DNA of 64,000 nucleotides from an uncultured Rhizobiaceae group bacterium (GTDB taxonomy: Bacteria; Pseudomonadota; Alphaproteobacteria; Rhizobiales; Rhizobiaceae): contig CANMVS010000014.1 of the NCBI GenBank assembly GCA_947501445.1, positions 1-64,000 on the forward strand. Reading direction: 5' to 3'. A model generated the notes under the pieces. The model had not been told where the DNA came from. It did not search any database and worked only from the letters and a program-made list of their open reading frames with translations. The translations under genes and the position numbers were made by a program. Positions 8,270 to 17,658 of the stretch are shown here, piece by piece. Each line of letters starts with the position of its first letter. The first letter of the stretch is position 1.

Positions 8270-9369
8270 CACAATGCATCCAATATTTCTTCAAGTGCCT
8301 CAACCAGACGGGCATTATTTTCAGGCGTGTCCACGGTGATGCGTAAACTGCCCTGTTCATCCGGCCACGCCAATGGCACAACCTGAATATTGCGCTGCGC
8401 CAGTGCCTTGTGCAACGTTCGCGCCTTCGCCGGGCAGCGTACCGTCAAAAAATTTGCGAAACTTGGAAATTCCTCAAAATCAAGCCGGGACAATTGTGCC
8501 GCCAATTGCTGTCGCTCAGCGATGGTATTTCGCAGCGTTTCATTAAGATATGCATCATCCTGCATCGCTGCCGCAGCAGCGGCCAATGACACACGACCAA
8601 TATTAAAATTGGGCCGGAGCCGCCAAAGGCCCGCATTGATTTCCGCATCGCTGGACATGGAATAACCGACGCGAAGCCCGGCGAGGCAATAGGCTTTGGA
8701 AAATGAACGGGTTACCACCCAAGGTCCCGGTCGTTTGGCAAGAACGGACAGTACGTCGGGTCCGCCCTCAACCTGAGCAAACTCGAAATAGGCTTCATCA
8801 ACAACAAGAAGGCAGTTCTGCGGAACCTGTGTGGCCGCTTTGATGAGCGCCTGTTGAGACAAAATTCCACCCGTCGGATTGTTTGGCGTACACAGATAAA
8901 ACAACCGCGTTCTGCTGGTCATCGCCGCCAGCATTGCATCGACATCATTGCTGCCATCGCTGCGCAAGGGCACATTGATGATGTTACCACCAGCAATTTG
9001 CACACCTTTGGCGCAGGTTGGAAAAGTCGGGCTGGGCATGATCGCATCATCGCCCTCATTGATGGCCATCATAGCCAGAGCCACCAGAATTTCACCGCTG
9101 CCATTGCCAAAACTCAGCCGGTCGACGGGCACACCCGTTCGCCCGCTGATGATACCGGCCAATGCTGTACAATCGTGGTCAGGATATCTGTTGATATCAG
9201 TCAATGCGTCGGCAATGGCACCCAATACAAGAGGCGACGGTGCACCCGGTGCCTCATTCAGGTTCATGCGGGCAATTTCAGGTGCCGGGCCACTCAGTGT
9301 TTCGGGAGAACTGGGTGGTGGTGGAAATGTGATGGCCTGAATTCTGGCATTGGGAATGGACGAAACCAT
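8269..9369 (-). CDS. HisC-like class I/II aminotransferase (PLP-dependent)
   Basis: A 366-residue fold-type I PLP enzyme. Visible landmarks are LCTPNNPTG (around 159-167), VDEAYFEF with the PLP-pairing Asp191, and the Schiff-base lysine K225 in TRSFSKAYCLAGLR, followed by the conserved Arg/Gly-rich RVGY. The arrangement and the RYPD motif near 61 match histidinol-phosphate aminotransferases and the related aromatic/imidazole aminotransferases. A strong AGGAG lies upstream of the ATG at 9369. It is the fifth gene of a leftward operon that starts with an ABC importer, not among his biosynthesis genes. Inference: a catabolic transaminase, perhaps acting on histidine or a related imidazole amino acid, given urocanase across the divergent promoter. 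Confidence 0.85.
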   Translation of the reverse strand: MVSSIPNARIQAITFPPPPSSPETLSGPAPEIARMNLNEAPGAPSPLVLGAIADALTDINRYPDHDCTALAGIISGRTGVPVDRLSFGNGSGEILVALAMMAINEGDDAIMPSPTFPTCAKGVQIAGGNIINVPLRSDGSNDVDAMLAAMTSRTRLFYLCTPNNPTGGILSQQALIKAATQVPQNCLLVVDEAYFEFAQVEGGPDVLSVLAKRPGPWVVTRSFSKAYCLAGLRVGYSMSSDAEINAGLWRLRPNFNIGRVSLAAAAAAMQDDAYLNETLRNTIAERQQLAAQLSRLDFEEFPSFANFLTVRCPAKARTLHKALAQRNIQVVPLAWPDEQGSLRITVDTPENNARLVEALEEILDAL

Positions 9370-9377
9370 GACCGCTC

Positions 9378-9989
9378 CTATGTGTGGTTCCAGTCATCAG
9401 GGTCGTCGGATTTATTGGGAGATAGTCCCAGAATATCACCTTTGGTCGAACACCCAAGCCCCAGCACGGTACGATTTGCATAGCTGAAATAGGCGGACAC
9501 CTGGTTAATTTCCAGAACCTCTCCATCGGTGTATCCGGCATTGCGCAAACGAATGACAATGTCTTCCTGCATGCCGCCGGGATCGCGGGTCAATTGCCGT
9601 GCGTATTCCATGGCGATTTTTTGCCGTTCATCCAAAGGCGCAGCTTCGATGTTGCGGGTCTCAATGGCAGAGCGGATCGCCCCTGCCCGTGCATCATCAC
9701 CAAGCAGCCGTGCCAGGCCGGAAAAATGGTGTTCAACACAATAGTTGCAGTCATTGAGCGAACTTACCCAGACGCCAAGGGTCTCCAAAAACCACTTTGG
9801 GATCGTGTTGCCTGAATGATGCAGCACATATTTGTAAATGGCCATATGCCCCTCCATAGAATGGGGGCGCAGCGAGTGCATCATCATGATATTGTCGACA
9901 TTATTGTCGGGGCCTTTGACCCGATCATAGAGCATTTTCAGTTTACCGTTGGCATCCTCATAGGCGACCGTATCGATCCAAGCCATCAT
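9378..9989 (-). CDS. AhpD/carboxymuconolactone-decarboxylase-like peroxidase-related protein
   Basis: A 203-residue all-helical protein. The CxxC redox pair is at residues 81 and 84 (NDCNYCVEHH), with His88 completing the ExnCxxCxxxH pattern used by AhpD-type alkylhydroperoxidases. The length fits the peroxidase-related subgroup rather than short CMD proteins. An AGG sequence precedes the two adjacent ATG codons at 9989; I use the first. It is sandwiched between the importer ATPase gene (48 bases upstream) and the aminotransferase (8 bases downstream), so co-transcribed. Probable roles are disposal of peroxide produced by the downstream flavoenzyme if that acts as an oxidase, or a pathway reaction not yet known for this family. 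The second role is speculation. Confidence 0.75.
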   Translation of the reverse strand: MMAWIDTVAYEDANGKLKMLYDRVKGPDNNVDNIMMMHSLRPHSMEGHMAIYKYVLHHSGNTIPKWFLETLGVWVSSLNDCNYCVEHHFSGLARLLGDDARAGAIRSAIETRNIEAAPLDERQKIAMEYARQLTRDPGGMQEDIVIRLRNAGYTDGEVLEINQVSAYFSYANRTVLGLGCSTKGDILGLSPNKSDDPDDWNHT

Positions 9990-10037
9990 CTTACCTTTTC
10001 AAAATTTCTCACATTCAATTCAGGCCGTACGACAGTG

Positions 10038-10835
10038 CTATCCAAGAAGCAGCGAGTCGTCCGCCAGTTCCTCACCCTGCTCCCGCTTGAACAGTTCAAG
10101 CAGGTCAGCAACTTCCATCTTGTCGCGCTCTGCACCGGCAGCATCAAAGACAATTTTGCCGCGGTGAAACATTGCTGTGCGTTCACCAGTGTGGAGTGCC
10201 TGAGCCATGGAGTGGGTAACCATTACTGCGGTCAGCTTCAGATCGCTGACGATGGTTTTGGTCAATTCCAGCACGAATTCCGCCGTCTTGGGATCAAGTG
10301 CAGCGGTATGTTCATCAAGCAGCAGCACTTTGGTATCACCAGTTGCGGCCATCAGCAGGGAAACGGCCTGGCGTTGCCCACCAGACAGCAGCCCGACCTT
10401 GTCGTCCAAACGGTCTTCAAGACCCAGCCCCAGGACCTTCAGCCGCTCTGCCGTTGTGTCACGCATGTTGGGCGCAACTGCAAAACGCAGGCCTCTGGGG
10501 CGGGTGCGGCCATGGGCCAGGGCAAAATTTTCGAGAATGGACAGGTCCTCACAGGTTCCCATTTTGGGGTCCTGGAAAACACGAGACAGCATTTTGGATC
10601 GTTTATAAACAGGCCATCGTGTTACATCCTCACCATCGACCTTGACGCTGCCGTTTTCCGCCTTTGTCAGACCGGCAATGACATTCAGACACGTTGATTT
10701 ACCTGCTCCATTGGAGCCGATGATCGTGAGAAACTGTCCCTCGGGAACTTTAAGGTCAACACCGCGAAGCGCACGCGTCTCCAGCGGTGTGTCCTTGTTG
10801 AAGGTGACGTCTATCTTTGACAGATCAATCATCAC
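10038..10835 (-). CDS. ABC transporter ATP-binding protein (ABC_sub_bind system)
   Basis: A 265-residue ATPase. Walker A is GSNGAGKST at about residues 40-48, the signature is LLSGGQRQAVSLLMA near 140, Walker B is KVLLLDEHTAALD, and the switch His lies in VMVTHSMAQAL. It energises uptake with the permease immediately upstream; its start codon overlaps the permease stop (ATGA at 10835-10832). The shape of the ATPase and its partners (a lipoprotein-like binding protein plus one permease) match the TrpXYZ/ABC_sub_bind importers. Substrate unknown; the neighbouring catabolic genes suggest an aromatic or imidazole amino-acid-like compound. Confidence 0.9.
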   Translation of the reverse strand: MMIDLSKIDVTFNKDTPLETRALRGVDLKVPEGQFLTIIGSNGAGKSTCLNVIAGLTKAENGSVKVDGEDVTRWPVYKRSKMLSRVFQDPKMGTCEDLSILENFALAHGRTRPRGLRFAVAPNMRDTTAERLKVLGLGLEDRLDDKVGLLSGGQRQAVSLLMAATGDTKVLLLDEHTAALDPKTAEFVLELTKTIVSDLKLTAVMVTHSMAQALHTGERTAMFHRGKIVFDAAGAERDKMEVADLLELFKREQGEELADDSLLLG

Positions 10836-11731
10836 TTTTTCCCCCTGCCGAACATCGATCGCAGGGATCCTGATTGTTGCATGATCAGTGCAATTGTAAC
10901 CAATAGTGCCGTGACCAATTGTACATCTGACGCCTGAAATCCAAGGAAATCGGCATTGAGGGCCAATGCCACCGCATATCGGTAAAGGATCGCGCCAATG
11001 ATACAGGCAAAGGTCGCCAGAAATATCGTTCGCGACGGCAGGATCGACATGCCGACGATAACCGACGCCAGACCAATGATAATCACACCAAGGCCCATAT
11101 AGGCATCAGCGGCACCAAATATCTGGGCAAACAGCGCACCGGCAAAGGCCGTCAGCGCGTTTGCGGTTCCAACACCAAACAATTTCATATTGCCAACATT
11201 AACGCCGTTGGCTTCAGCCATTGCCGGGTTTGCACCGGCGGCACGCATGGATATGCCAAGACCCGTTGCCAAAAACGCATCAAGACCCAACTTGATCACC
11301 AGAACAATAATACCGAGGAAAATGGGGTTGATAATATAGCCCGGCAATCCAAAACCCTCGAACGCGGTAAAGACGGAATCAACCCGCAAAAGTGGTTTGT
11401 TCGGCCCGCTCATAATGCGCAGGTTTATGGAATAGAGCGAAATTGACAGCAAAATACCAGCAAGAATATGCAGGATATTGAAGCGAACATTGAGCAAGGC
11501 CGTCAAGAACCCGGCGCCAAACCCGGCAACAGCTGCTGCCAGTGTTGCAATCCAGGGGTTCCACCCGGCACCCACCATCAGTGTGGCCGCCACCGCTGCG
11601 CCGAGCGGGAAACTACCCTCCACGGTCAGATCAGGAAAATCGAGTATTTTGAACGTCATATAGGCGCCAAGCGCCACGATGCCGAAAATGAACCCGGTCT
11701 CTAGTGTACCTAGAATTTCATAGAGGGACAT
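10832..11731 (-). CDS. ABC transporter permease (BPD_transp_2/LivH-like)
   Basis: A 299-residue integral membrane protein with about eight hydrophobic helices (for example ALGAYMTFKIL, LPGYIINPIFLGIIVLVIKL, LGVIIIGLASVIVGMSIL). The N-terminal PDLTVEGSFPLGAA and the following glycine-rich helices are typical of the single permease of ABC_sub_bind systems. Gene order is binding protein, permease, ATPase. A GC-rich hairpin lies in the 97-base gap after the binding-protein gene, which usually means the binding protein is made in excess over the membrane parts. Substrate not determined. Confidence 0.9.
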   Translation of the reverse strand: MSLYEILGTLETGFIFGIVALGAYMTFKILDFPDLTVEGSFPLGAAVAATLMVGAGWNPWIATLAAAVAGFGAGFLTALLNVRFNILHILAGILLSISLYSINLRIMSGPNKPLLRVDSVFTAFEGFGLPGYIINPIFLGIIVLVIKLGLDAFLATGLGISMRAAGANPAMAEANGVNVGNMKLFGVGTANALTAFAGALFAQIFGAADAYMGLGVIIIGLASVIVGMSILPSRTIFLATFACIIGAILYRYAVALALNADFLGFQASDVQLVTALLVTIALIMQQSGSLRSMFGRGKK

Positions 11732-11800
11732 TTGGGAACTTTCAGGAGATGTTTTTCAGATGAAAGGTCAGACAACGAATATGTTGCTGCGCAGAAAATC

Positions 11801-11818
11801 GCGCGCCCGAAGGCGCGC
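11801..11818 (-). terminator. Intercistronic stem-loop after the binding-protein gene
   Basis: A perfect 7-bp inverted repeat, GCGCGCC-cgaa-GGCGCGC, lies 10 bases beyond the stop of the binding-protein gene and 70 bases before the permease. It has no following T-run, so it is more likely an mRNA-stabilising or partial attenuating element than a full terminator, as is common after binding-protein genes. Confidence 0.55.
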
Positions 11819-11828
11819 AATCATTGCC

Positions 11829-12806
11829 TTACTCAACCGTAAGCGTTGCCCTTTTCATGACTGCTTCGGGTATTGTGACACCCATGCGCTCTGCAGCACC
11901 GGGGTTCACTGCCACGACAAAATCATCCACCACCTTATAGGCGATGACGGCATCAATATCGCCGGCTTTTTTGCCTTCCAGAACGTCCGCAGCCATGTCC
12001 CCTGCAACGCGTCCCACGGCAACATAATCAAGCCCGACTGAAGCCAGGGCACCGCGTTCAACACCACCGGTCTCACCGGTAAATACCGGCAGATCCACAT
12101 CTTCACCAATTTTGATGATCGCCTCAAGGGCGGCAACGATGGTTGTATCATTTGGTACATAGATCGCATCAACATTACCGATGAGTTTCTTGGTTGCCAA
12201 AATGACTTCATTGGTTGTCGGCGCGGGTGATTCCACCACTTCGATACCACGTGTTGCACCATGCTCCTTGACCCAGCCAAGTGTTGCAAGCGCATTGTCC
12301 AGACCAGGGTTATAGATAAAGCCAATTTTCTTCAGGTTTGGAACAATTTCAAGAAACATGTCCAGCTGAGGCTCGATGGGCGCTGCATCGGACACGCCGG
12401 TAACATTGCCACCCGGCTTGACATAGGTGTCAATCAGCTTGGCTTTGACAGGATCAGTAACCGTTGCAAAGACAATAGGGATTTCTGATGTTGCAGCGAT
12501 CATTGCCTGCGACGTTGGTGTTGTAATCGGAATGATGACATCAGGTGCGTTACCAACGAATTTCTTGGCAATCTGCTGCTGAGTCGGCATGTTTCCATTG
12601 GCATTCTGATAGTCCACTGTGATGGTTTCGCCATCAACATATCCACGTGCGGCGAGCGCTTCCAGAATACCCTTTTTTGTGTCGGTCAGGGCTGGCACCT
12701 CGACAATCGTCGAAATCGCAACATTCTTCTTGTCCGCTGCGTAACTGGCCGACGCCATAAGACCAATGGCAATTGCGGCCAAAGATGCCTTGTAAAAAAA
12801 ATTCAT
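11829..12806 (-). CDS. ABC transporter substrate-binding protein (ABC_sub_bind/TrpX-like)
   Basis: 325 residues from the ATG at 12806, chosen because AGGAGA sits just upstream and because the next ~23 residues form a clear signal peptide (basic start, hydrophobic core, cleavage near ASYAA). The longer frame would bury the signal. The mature part has the two-lobed periplasmic type I architecture, with motifs VDYQNANGNMPTQQQ and IVFATVTDPVKAKL typical of the ABC_sub_bind family. First gene of the leftward operon, facing the iclR gene across a 144-base promoter region with palindromes. It catches the substrate in the periplasm and delivers it to the permease. The ligand cannot be read from sequence. 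Confidence 0.88.
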   Translation of the reverse strand: MNFFYKASLAAIAIGLMASASYAADKKNVAISTIVEVPALTDTKKGILEALAARGYVDGETITVDYQNANGNMPTQQQIAKKFVGNAPDVIIPITTPTSQAMIAATSEIPIVFATVTDPVKAKLIDTYVKPGGNVTGVSDAAPIEPQLDMFLEIVPNLKKIGFIYNPGLDNALATLGWVKEHGATRGIEVVESPAPTTNEVILATKKLIGNVDAIYVPNDTTIVAALEAIIKIGEDVDLPVFTGETGGVERGALASVGLDYVAVGRVAGDMAADVLEGKKAGDIDAVIAYKVVDDFVVAVNPGAAERMGVTIPEAVMKRATLTVE

Positions 12807-12821
12807 AGTTCTCTCCTGTTC

Positions 12822-12841
12822 GGTTCGCTCATTCGCGAACC
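12822..12841. promoter_or_regulatory. Inverted repeat in the leader of the importer operon
   Basis: GGTTCG-N8-CGAACC, a perfect 6-bp inverted repeat 16 bases upstream of the binding-protein start codon. It lies inside the probable 5' leader, so it could be an operator or an RNA hairpin near the ribosome binding site. Confidence 0.35.
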
Positions 12842-12908
12842 ATTGGTGCTCTCCCCGGGCCATTTGTGCAAGTTTTTACTAACTGCTTGACGGGTCCCAT
12901 TGAATTAG

Positions 12909-12929
12909 TGTCTCATAATATGAGCACAC
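12909..12929. promoter_or_regulatory. Candidate IclR operator in the divergent promoter region
   Basis: CTCAT-AAT-ATGAG (12912-12924) is a perfect palindrome extended by a near-matching GTGT/CACAC flank. It lies 27 bases before the iclR ATG and inside the only space between two divergent operons, where an IclR regulator would be expected to bind. The symmetry is visible; binding is inferred. Confidence 0.4.
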
Positions 12930-12950
12930 AACACATATAACGGGCCAACT

Positions 12951-13742
12951 ATGATGGAAGTCAAGGCTGAATTTCAAACCGGTGTCGCATTAGTGGCTAA
13001 GGCATTTCACATCATAGATATGTTCCAGCTGGATTGTCCAACCTGGACTCAGGCGGAGCTTGTAAGGGCAACCGGCCTCAACCGATCAACGATCAATCGG
13101 CTTGTACGGTTCCTGGCAGATCGCGGCTATCTTGTACAGGTAGCCGACACTGGCCGCTATTCACTTGGGCTGGCGGCCATTGAACTGGGCAATCGTGCCC
13201 ATTTCAGTTTCGATCTGCGCATTACCTGCCAGCCAAGACTGGCAGCTCTGGCCGTCAACATCAATGAGACTATCATTTTAAGCGCTTTTGATCCGACGAG
13301 CATGATGGCCATTTGCATTGACCAGATCGAGGGTCGCCATCAGGGCTTGAGGGTCTTTGAACGGGTGGGAACCCGGTTTCCACTGCATGCTGGTGCAGCG
13401 CCCAAAGCAATGCTCGCCTTCGTACCAAAAGATGTTCAGGACGCCTGTCTGTCACGCAAACTCGAGCGGCTGACAGATCATACGGTGGTTGATCCGCACA
13501 AATTGCGGCTGGAAATCGCCGAATCAAGAGAACGCGGCTACGCAATTTCGTGGGAAGAGACGTTTGAGGGCACTACCGGTCTGGGCGCTCCGATACTCGG
13601 CCCCGGCGGCAGTGTGGTCGGCAGTGTTGGTGTCACCTTGCCGTTGCAGCGGGCCAAGCCCGGCGTGCTTGAGACCATCAGCAAGTTTCTGCTGCAATGC
13701 ACCAATGAGATCAACAGGGATCTGGCGGGAGACCGCGCATGA
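12951..13742 (+). CDS. IclR-family transcriptional regulator
   Basis: A 263-residue regulator. The N-terminal winged helix-turn-helix spans about residues 10-75 (TQAELVRATGLNRSTINRLVRFLADRGY as a whole, with recognition helix around NRSTINRL). The C-terminal effector domain shows HAGAAPKAMLAF and a conserved GAPILGPGGSVVGSVGVTLP, both IclR hallmarks. It is divergent from the ABC importer operon and first in a rightward operon with the MDR, CoA-transferase and urocanase genes (ATGA overlaps), so it probably controls both operons in response to a small carboxylate or imidazole compound. Two adjacent ATG codons exist at 12951; the first is used. Confidence 0.88.
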   Translation: MMEVKAEFQTGVALVAKAFHIIDMFQLDCPTWTQAELVRATGLNRSTINRLVRFLADRGYLVQVADTGRYSLGLAAIELGNRAHFSFDLRITCQPRLAALAVNINETIILSAFDPTSMMAICIDQIEGRHQGLRVFERVGTRFPLHAGAAPKAMLAFVPKDVQDACLSRKLERLTDHTVVDPHKLRLEIAESRERGYAISWEETFEGTTGLGAPILGPGGSVVGSVGVTLPLQRAKPGVLETISKFLLQCTNEINRDLAGDRA

Positions 13743-14728
13743 ATGCACCCGAAGAAAATACAATGAACTGCTGGATTTCCGGGAAAACACCGGGTGTCGA
13801 TCACCTCACCCCTGAGACAGCGCCGGTTCCAGCCGCCACTGCCGGGGCCATGATTGTCCAGATCAAGGCGGCGGCGCTGAATTTCTCGGATCTGTTGATG
13901 ATCGACGGCACCTATCAGGTACGCCCACCGCGTCCCTTCATCCCGGGGCAGGAAATTTCAGGCATTGTGCATGAGGTTCTGCCCGGCAGCCGCTGGAAGC
14001 CCGGGGACAGGGTCGCCAGCAAGGTTTTTTCCGGCGGCTTTTCCGAATATGTTGCGGTCCGCGAGGACATGGCAATTGCCCTGCCAGACACGTTGGATTT
14101 TTCCCGCGGAGCCGCCCTTCCGGTCGTCTATATGACAGCCATGGTTGCACTTCATCACAGTGTTACGATTGGCAAAGCCGACACGGTGCTGATCCACGCG
14201 GCAGCCGGCGGTGTGGGTCTGGCGGCGGTTGAAATCGCCCATGCTGCCGGTGCAAGGGTCATAGCAACGGCAGGATCAACCGAAAAACTGGATCTGGCAC
14301 GCCAGCATGGTGCTGATCTGGGCATCAATTACAAAAACCCCGAATGGAAAGATCAGGTTAAAGCTGCAACGGCTGGCAAGGGCGCCTCAGTCATTCTCGA
14401 TCCGGTGGGAGGTGATATAGCGGTGCAGAGCCTGCGCTGCATTGCCCGATACGGAACGTTGCTGATCGTTGGTTTTGCTTCAGGAGAAATTGCCAAGTTA
14501 CCGTCCAACTATCTGCTGCTGAAAAGCGCTGCAGCACGTGGTGTATTGTGGGACCATGACCGCGATGCTGAGCTGATTGCCAGGCTGACCGGGCAACTGC
14601 AATCGCTTCTGGCGGCCGGAAAAATCGCCCCGGTCGTCGATGACCGGTTTGATCTGTCTCAGCTGCCGGAAGCGCTGGAGGCATTGGCAAATCGCAGTTC
14701 CATGGGAAAGCTGATCCTGAAAACATGA
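13739..14728 (+). CDS. MDR-family quinone oxidoreductase/zinc-independent dehydrogenase
   Basis: A 329-residue medium-chain dehydrogenase/reductase. The GroES-like N-terminal domain includes AAALNFSDLLMIDGTYQ and PFIPGQEISG. The Rossmann domain has the nucleotide-binding loop HAAAGGVGLAAVEIA near residue 160, and GKLILK at the end, all characteristic of NADPH:quinone reductase/crotonyl-reductase-like enzymes. The catalytic zinc ligands of alcohol dehydrogenases are not present. It overlaps iclR by 4 bases (ATGA), so it is translationally coupled. In this operon it might reduce an unsaturated acyl-CoA or enone intermediate made by the downstream CoA-transferase; that is inference. Confidence 0.82.
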   Translation: MNAPEENTMNCWISGKTPGVDHLTPETAPVPAATAGAMIVQIKAAALNFSDLLMIDGTYQVRPPRPFIPGQEISGIVHEVLPGSRWKPGDRVASKVFSGGFSEYVAVREDMAIALPDTLDFSRGAALPVVYMTAMVALHHSVTIGKADTVLIHAAAGGVGLAAVEIAHAAGARVIATAGSTEKLDLARQHGADLGINYKNPEWKDQVKAATAGKGASVILDPVGGDIAVQSLRCIARYGTLLIVGFASGEIAKLPSNYLLLKSAAARGVLWDHDRDAELIARLTGQLQSLLAAGKIAPVVDDRFDLSQLPEALEALANRSSMGKLILKT

Positions 14729-15948
14729 AATCACACACCAAGGCAGGACCGGCCATGCATCAATCGTCAATTTTGAACGGCATAAGGGTACTCGACTTGA
14801 CAAGGGTCATGTCCGGCCCCTTCTGCACCTCCATGCTGGCTGATCTTGGTGCGGAGATCATTAAAATTGAATTGCCCGAAATCGGTGATGAAGCACGCCA
14901 TTTTGGCCCCTACAGGGACGGTGAAAGCACCTATTTCATGCTGCTCAACCGAAACAAGAAGAGCGTCACAGTCAATATGAAAGAACCGGCAGGCCGGGAT
15001 ATTCTCAGCGCCCTTATTCCCAAATGCGATGTGATCGTTGAAAACTTCCGCCCGGGTGTCATGGACCGACTGGGACTGGACGAAGCGTCGGTGCGAAAAC
15101 TCAATCCGACGATCATATATGCCAGCATTTCTGGCTTTGGGCAGAACAGTCCGCTTAAAAACTGGCCGGCATTTGATCTTGTCATACAGGCCATGAGCGG
15201 TCTGATGAGCCTCACAGGTCCGAAAGATGGCGCACCAACCGCGGTTGGTGAATCCATGGCCGATGTCAGCACCGGTATGTTTGGTGCCTTTGGCATTATG
15301 GCAGCGCTGTTTGATCGGGAACGCAACGGCAAGGGCCATCACGTCGATGTTGCAATGTTCGATTCCATGATGGCCATGCAGCTCACCGGTCTGTCTCGAC
15401 AACTTTATGCGGGCGATACGCCAAAGCCTGTCGGCAACAGACATCCGATCACCTATCCGGTGGACAGCTTTCCGACATTGGATGGCGACATTGTCATGGT
15501 GTGTTTTTCCCAGCAGAGCTTTCGCGCACTATGCACGCTGATGGAACGGCCAGAGCTGGCTGATGATCCGCGGTTTTTGACCAATGACGCCCGCAACACC
15601 AATGAGAAACAACTGCGGGACCTGATCAGTGCATGGACCGTTACGCAACATCAGGCGGCTCTGGTCGAACTATTGCAAAATGCCCGCATCCCCGCTGGAC
15701 CGGTGTGGGACCTGCACGATGTGGCGCAATCCGATCACGTGTCCGAGCGGCAATTGGTTGTACAGGGAACCCATTCGAAACTGGGTTCAATCCCACTCGT
15801 CCCACAACCGGTAAAATTTTCTCATATGCCACCAGCTCCAGACCCCCATATCCCCATGCTTGGCGAACATACCGATAAGGTATTGGCCGAACTTCTGGGC
15901 ATGGATGAGCAGGCAATTGCGGACTACCGCACCAGGAAAATCATATAG
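14725..15948 (+). CDS. Class III CoA-transferase (CaiB/BaiF/formyl-CoA transferase family)
   Basis: A 407-residue enzyme that moves CoA between carboxylates through an aspartyl-CoA intermediate. Family marks: [28 protein letters not shown] at the start of the domain (seen in part as [13 protein letters not shown]), [22 protein letters not shown], and the catalytic Asp in [17 protein letters not shown] overlap at 14725 links it to the preceding gene; an alternative start at 14755 would also give a complete domain. In this operon it would activate an organic acid as its CoA thioester, plausibly an imidazole-containing acid given urocanase next door, but the substrate is not shown by the sequence. 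Confidence 0.85.
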   Translation: MKSHTKAGPAMHQSSILNGIRVLDLTRVMSGPFCTSMLADLGAEIIKIELPEIGDEARHFGPYRDGESTYFMLLNRNKKSVTVNMKEPAGRDILSALIPKCDVIVENFRPGVMDRLGLDEASVRKLNPTIIYASISGFGQNSPLKNWPAFDLVIQAMSGLMSLTGPKDGAPTAVGESMADVSTGMFGAFGIMAALFDRERNGKGHHVDVAMFDSMMAMQLTGLSRQLYAGDTPKPVGNRHPITYPVDSFPTLDGDIVMVCFSQQSFRALCTLMERPELADDPRFLTNDARNTNEKQLRDLISAWTVTQHQAALVELLQNARIPAGPVWDLHDVAQSDHVSERQLVVQGTHSKLGSIPLVPQPVKFSHMPPAPDPHIPMLGEHTDKVLAELLGMDEQAIADYRTRKII

Positions 15949-15959
15949 AGGCGTTCACA

Positions 15960-17624
15960 ATGACAACCCGTCACAATACGCGCACCATCCGCGCACCACG
16001 CGGCACGACCCTGAATGCCAAAAGCTGGCAAACAGAGGCGCCTTTACGGCTGCTGATGAATAATCTGGATCCGGACGTTGCCGAACGCCCCGAAGAGCTG
16101 GTGGTCTATGGTGGCATCGGCCGGGCAGCACGCAATTGGGAAGCCTTTGATGAGATTGTGCGTCAATTAACGATCCTTGAGAATGATGAAACACTGTTGG
16201 TGCAATCAGGCAAACCTGTTGGTGTTCTCAGAACCCACAAAAATGCCCCCAGAGTGCTGATCGCCAATGGCAACCTTGTACCGCGTTGGGCAACGTGGGA
16301 GCAGTTCAACGCCCTCGATCAGCTGGGGTTGACCATGTATGGGCAAATGACGGCCGGCTCATGGATTTACATTGGCAGTCAGGGCATTGTCCAAGGTACC
16401 TATGAAACCTTTTGTGAAATCGGTCGGCGACATTTTGATGCCAATACGTCCGGTCGCCTGCTGGTGACGGGCGGATTGGGTGGCATGGGCGGTGCACAAC
16501 CACTGGCCGCCCGGATGGCTGGATACAACGCTATCGTCGTGGAATGTCAGCCGCAGAAAATAGAATTTCGGTTGCGTTCGGGCTATCTGGATACACAGGC
16601 AGAAACACTTGATGAGGCGTTGGAAAAAATCCGGGCTGCGAATGGAATGGGAAACGCTCTGTCTGTTGGGCTTCTGGGCAATGTGGTTGATGTGCTGGAG
16701 GAGATGAAATCCCGCGATATCGTGCCCGATGTGGTGACGGATCAGACATCTGCACATGATCCGGCCAATGGATATCTGCCTCAGGGCTGGTCCGTCGCGC
16801 AATGGATGGATGCCAGTCAGAACGATCCGAAAAGGGTTGCAGCGCAGTCAAAGCAAACGATGGCCAAACATGTGAAACTGATGCAGGAATTCAGGCAAAA
16901 GGGTGCCGTGGTATTTGAATATGGTAACAATCTACGTGCCATGGCACAGGAAGCAGGTCTCGAAGAGGCCTTCGCGTTCCCGGGTTTTGTAGAGGCCTAT
17001 GTGCGTCCCCTGTTTTGCCGTGGTGTCGGTCCCTTTCGTTGGGTGGCCCTTTCGGGGGATCCGGAAGACATCTACAAAACCGACGCAAAGGTCCGCGAAC
17101 TTCTGCCCGACGACACATTCCTGCACAACTGGCTCGACAAGGCCCGCGATCACATCAAGTTTCAGGGACTGCCTTCACGCATTTGCTGGGTCGGTCTGGG
17201 TGACAGGGAAAGGCTCGGCCTTGCATTTAATGAAATGGTTCGCTCCGGCGAACTGAGTGCTCCCATCGTTATTGGCCGTGACCACATGGATAGTGGTTCT
17301 GTTGCCAGTCCCAACCGCGAAACTGAAGGCATGAAAGACGGTTCTGATGCCATTTCAGACTGGCCAATACTCAACGCGCTGTTGAACGCTGCAAATGGCG
17401 CAACCTGGGTATCGTTCCACCATGGCGGTGGCATGGGGATGGGTTACTCTCAACATGCCGGTATTGCGCTCGTTGCAGATGGCTCACAAGACGCTGATGA
17501 AATGATAGCACGCACATTGTGGAATGACCCGGCATCCGGTGTCATGCGGCACGCCGATGCAGGCTATCAGGATGCGATTGACTGCGCCCGGCAGCACGGT
17601 TTGAATATCCCCATGCTGGACTAG
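15960..17624 (+). CDS. hutU: Urocanate hydratase (urocanase)
   Basis: A 554-residue NAD-dependent enzyme adding water to urocanate to give imidazolonepropionate. The match is strong along its whole length: [11 protein letters not shown] near residue 50, [21 protein letters not shown] near 131-151, the NAD-binding [13 protein letters not shown] at 171-183, and ICWVGLGDR with the essential Cys at 409 (Cys410 in the Pseudomonas enzyme). Length is as expected. No hutH, hutI, hutG or hutF is in the window, and it ends an IclR-controlled operon with MDR and CoA-transferase genes, which is not a standard hut layout. It could be true urocanase or a paralogue acting on a related compound such as thiourocanate. 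Confidence 0.9.
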   Translation: MTTRHNTRTIRAPRGTTLNAKSWQTEAPLRLLMNNLDPDVAERPEELVVYGGIGRAARNWEAFDEIVRQLTILENDETLLVQSGKPVGVLRTHKNAPRVLIANGNLVPRWATWEQFNALDQLGLTMYGQMTAGSWIYIGSQGIVQGTYETFCEIGRRHFDANTSGRLLVTGGLGGMGGAQPLAARMAGYNAIVVECQPQKIEFRLRSGYLDTQAETLDEALEKIRAANGMGNALSVGLLGNVVDVLEEMKSRDIVPDVVTDQTSAHDPANGYLPQGWSVAQWMDASQNDPKRVAAQSKQTMAKHVKLMQEFRQKGAVVFEYGNNLRAMAQEAGLEEAFAFPGFVEAYVRPLFCRGVGPFRWVALSGDPEDIYKTDAKVRELLPDDTFLHNWLDKARDHIKFQGLPSRICWVGLGDRERLGLAFNEMVRSGELSAPIVIGRDHMDSGSVASPNRETEGMKDGSDAISDWPILNALLNAANGATWVSFHHGGGMGMGYSQHAGIALVADGSQDADEMIARTLWNDPASGVMRHADAGYQDAIDCARQHGLNIPMLD

Positions 17625-17641
17625 GATCTGCTGAAATTCAG

Positions 17642-17658
17642 TGACAGGTTAACTGTCA
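17642..17658. terminator. Small palindrome between convergent genes
   Basis: TGACAG-GTTAA-CTGTCA forms a perfect 6-bp stem at the junction of the convergent urocanase and lactonase genes; its right edge includes the lactonase stop codon. There is no strong T-run, so it would be a weak bidirectional terminator at best. Confidence 0.3.

Noticed and set aside
15960-17624. A conventional hut operon
   Set aside because: Only urocanase is recognisable; no HutH, HutI, HutG/HutF or HutC is present, and the regulator is IclR-type.
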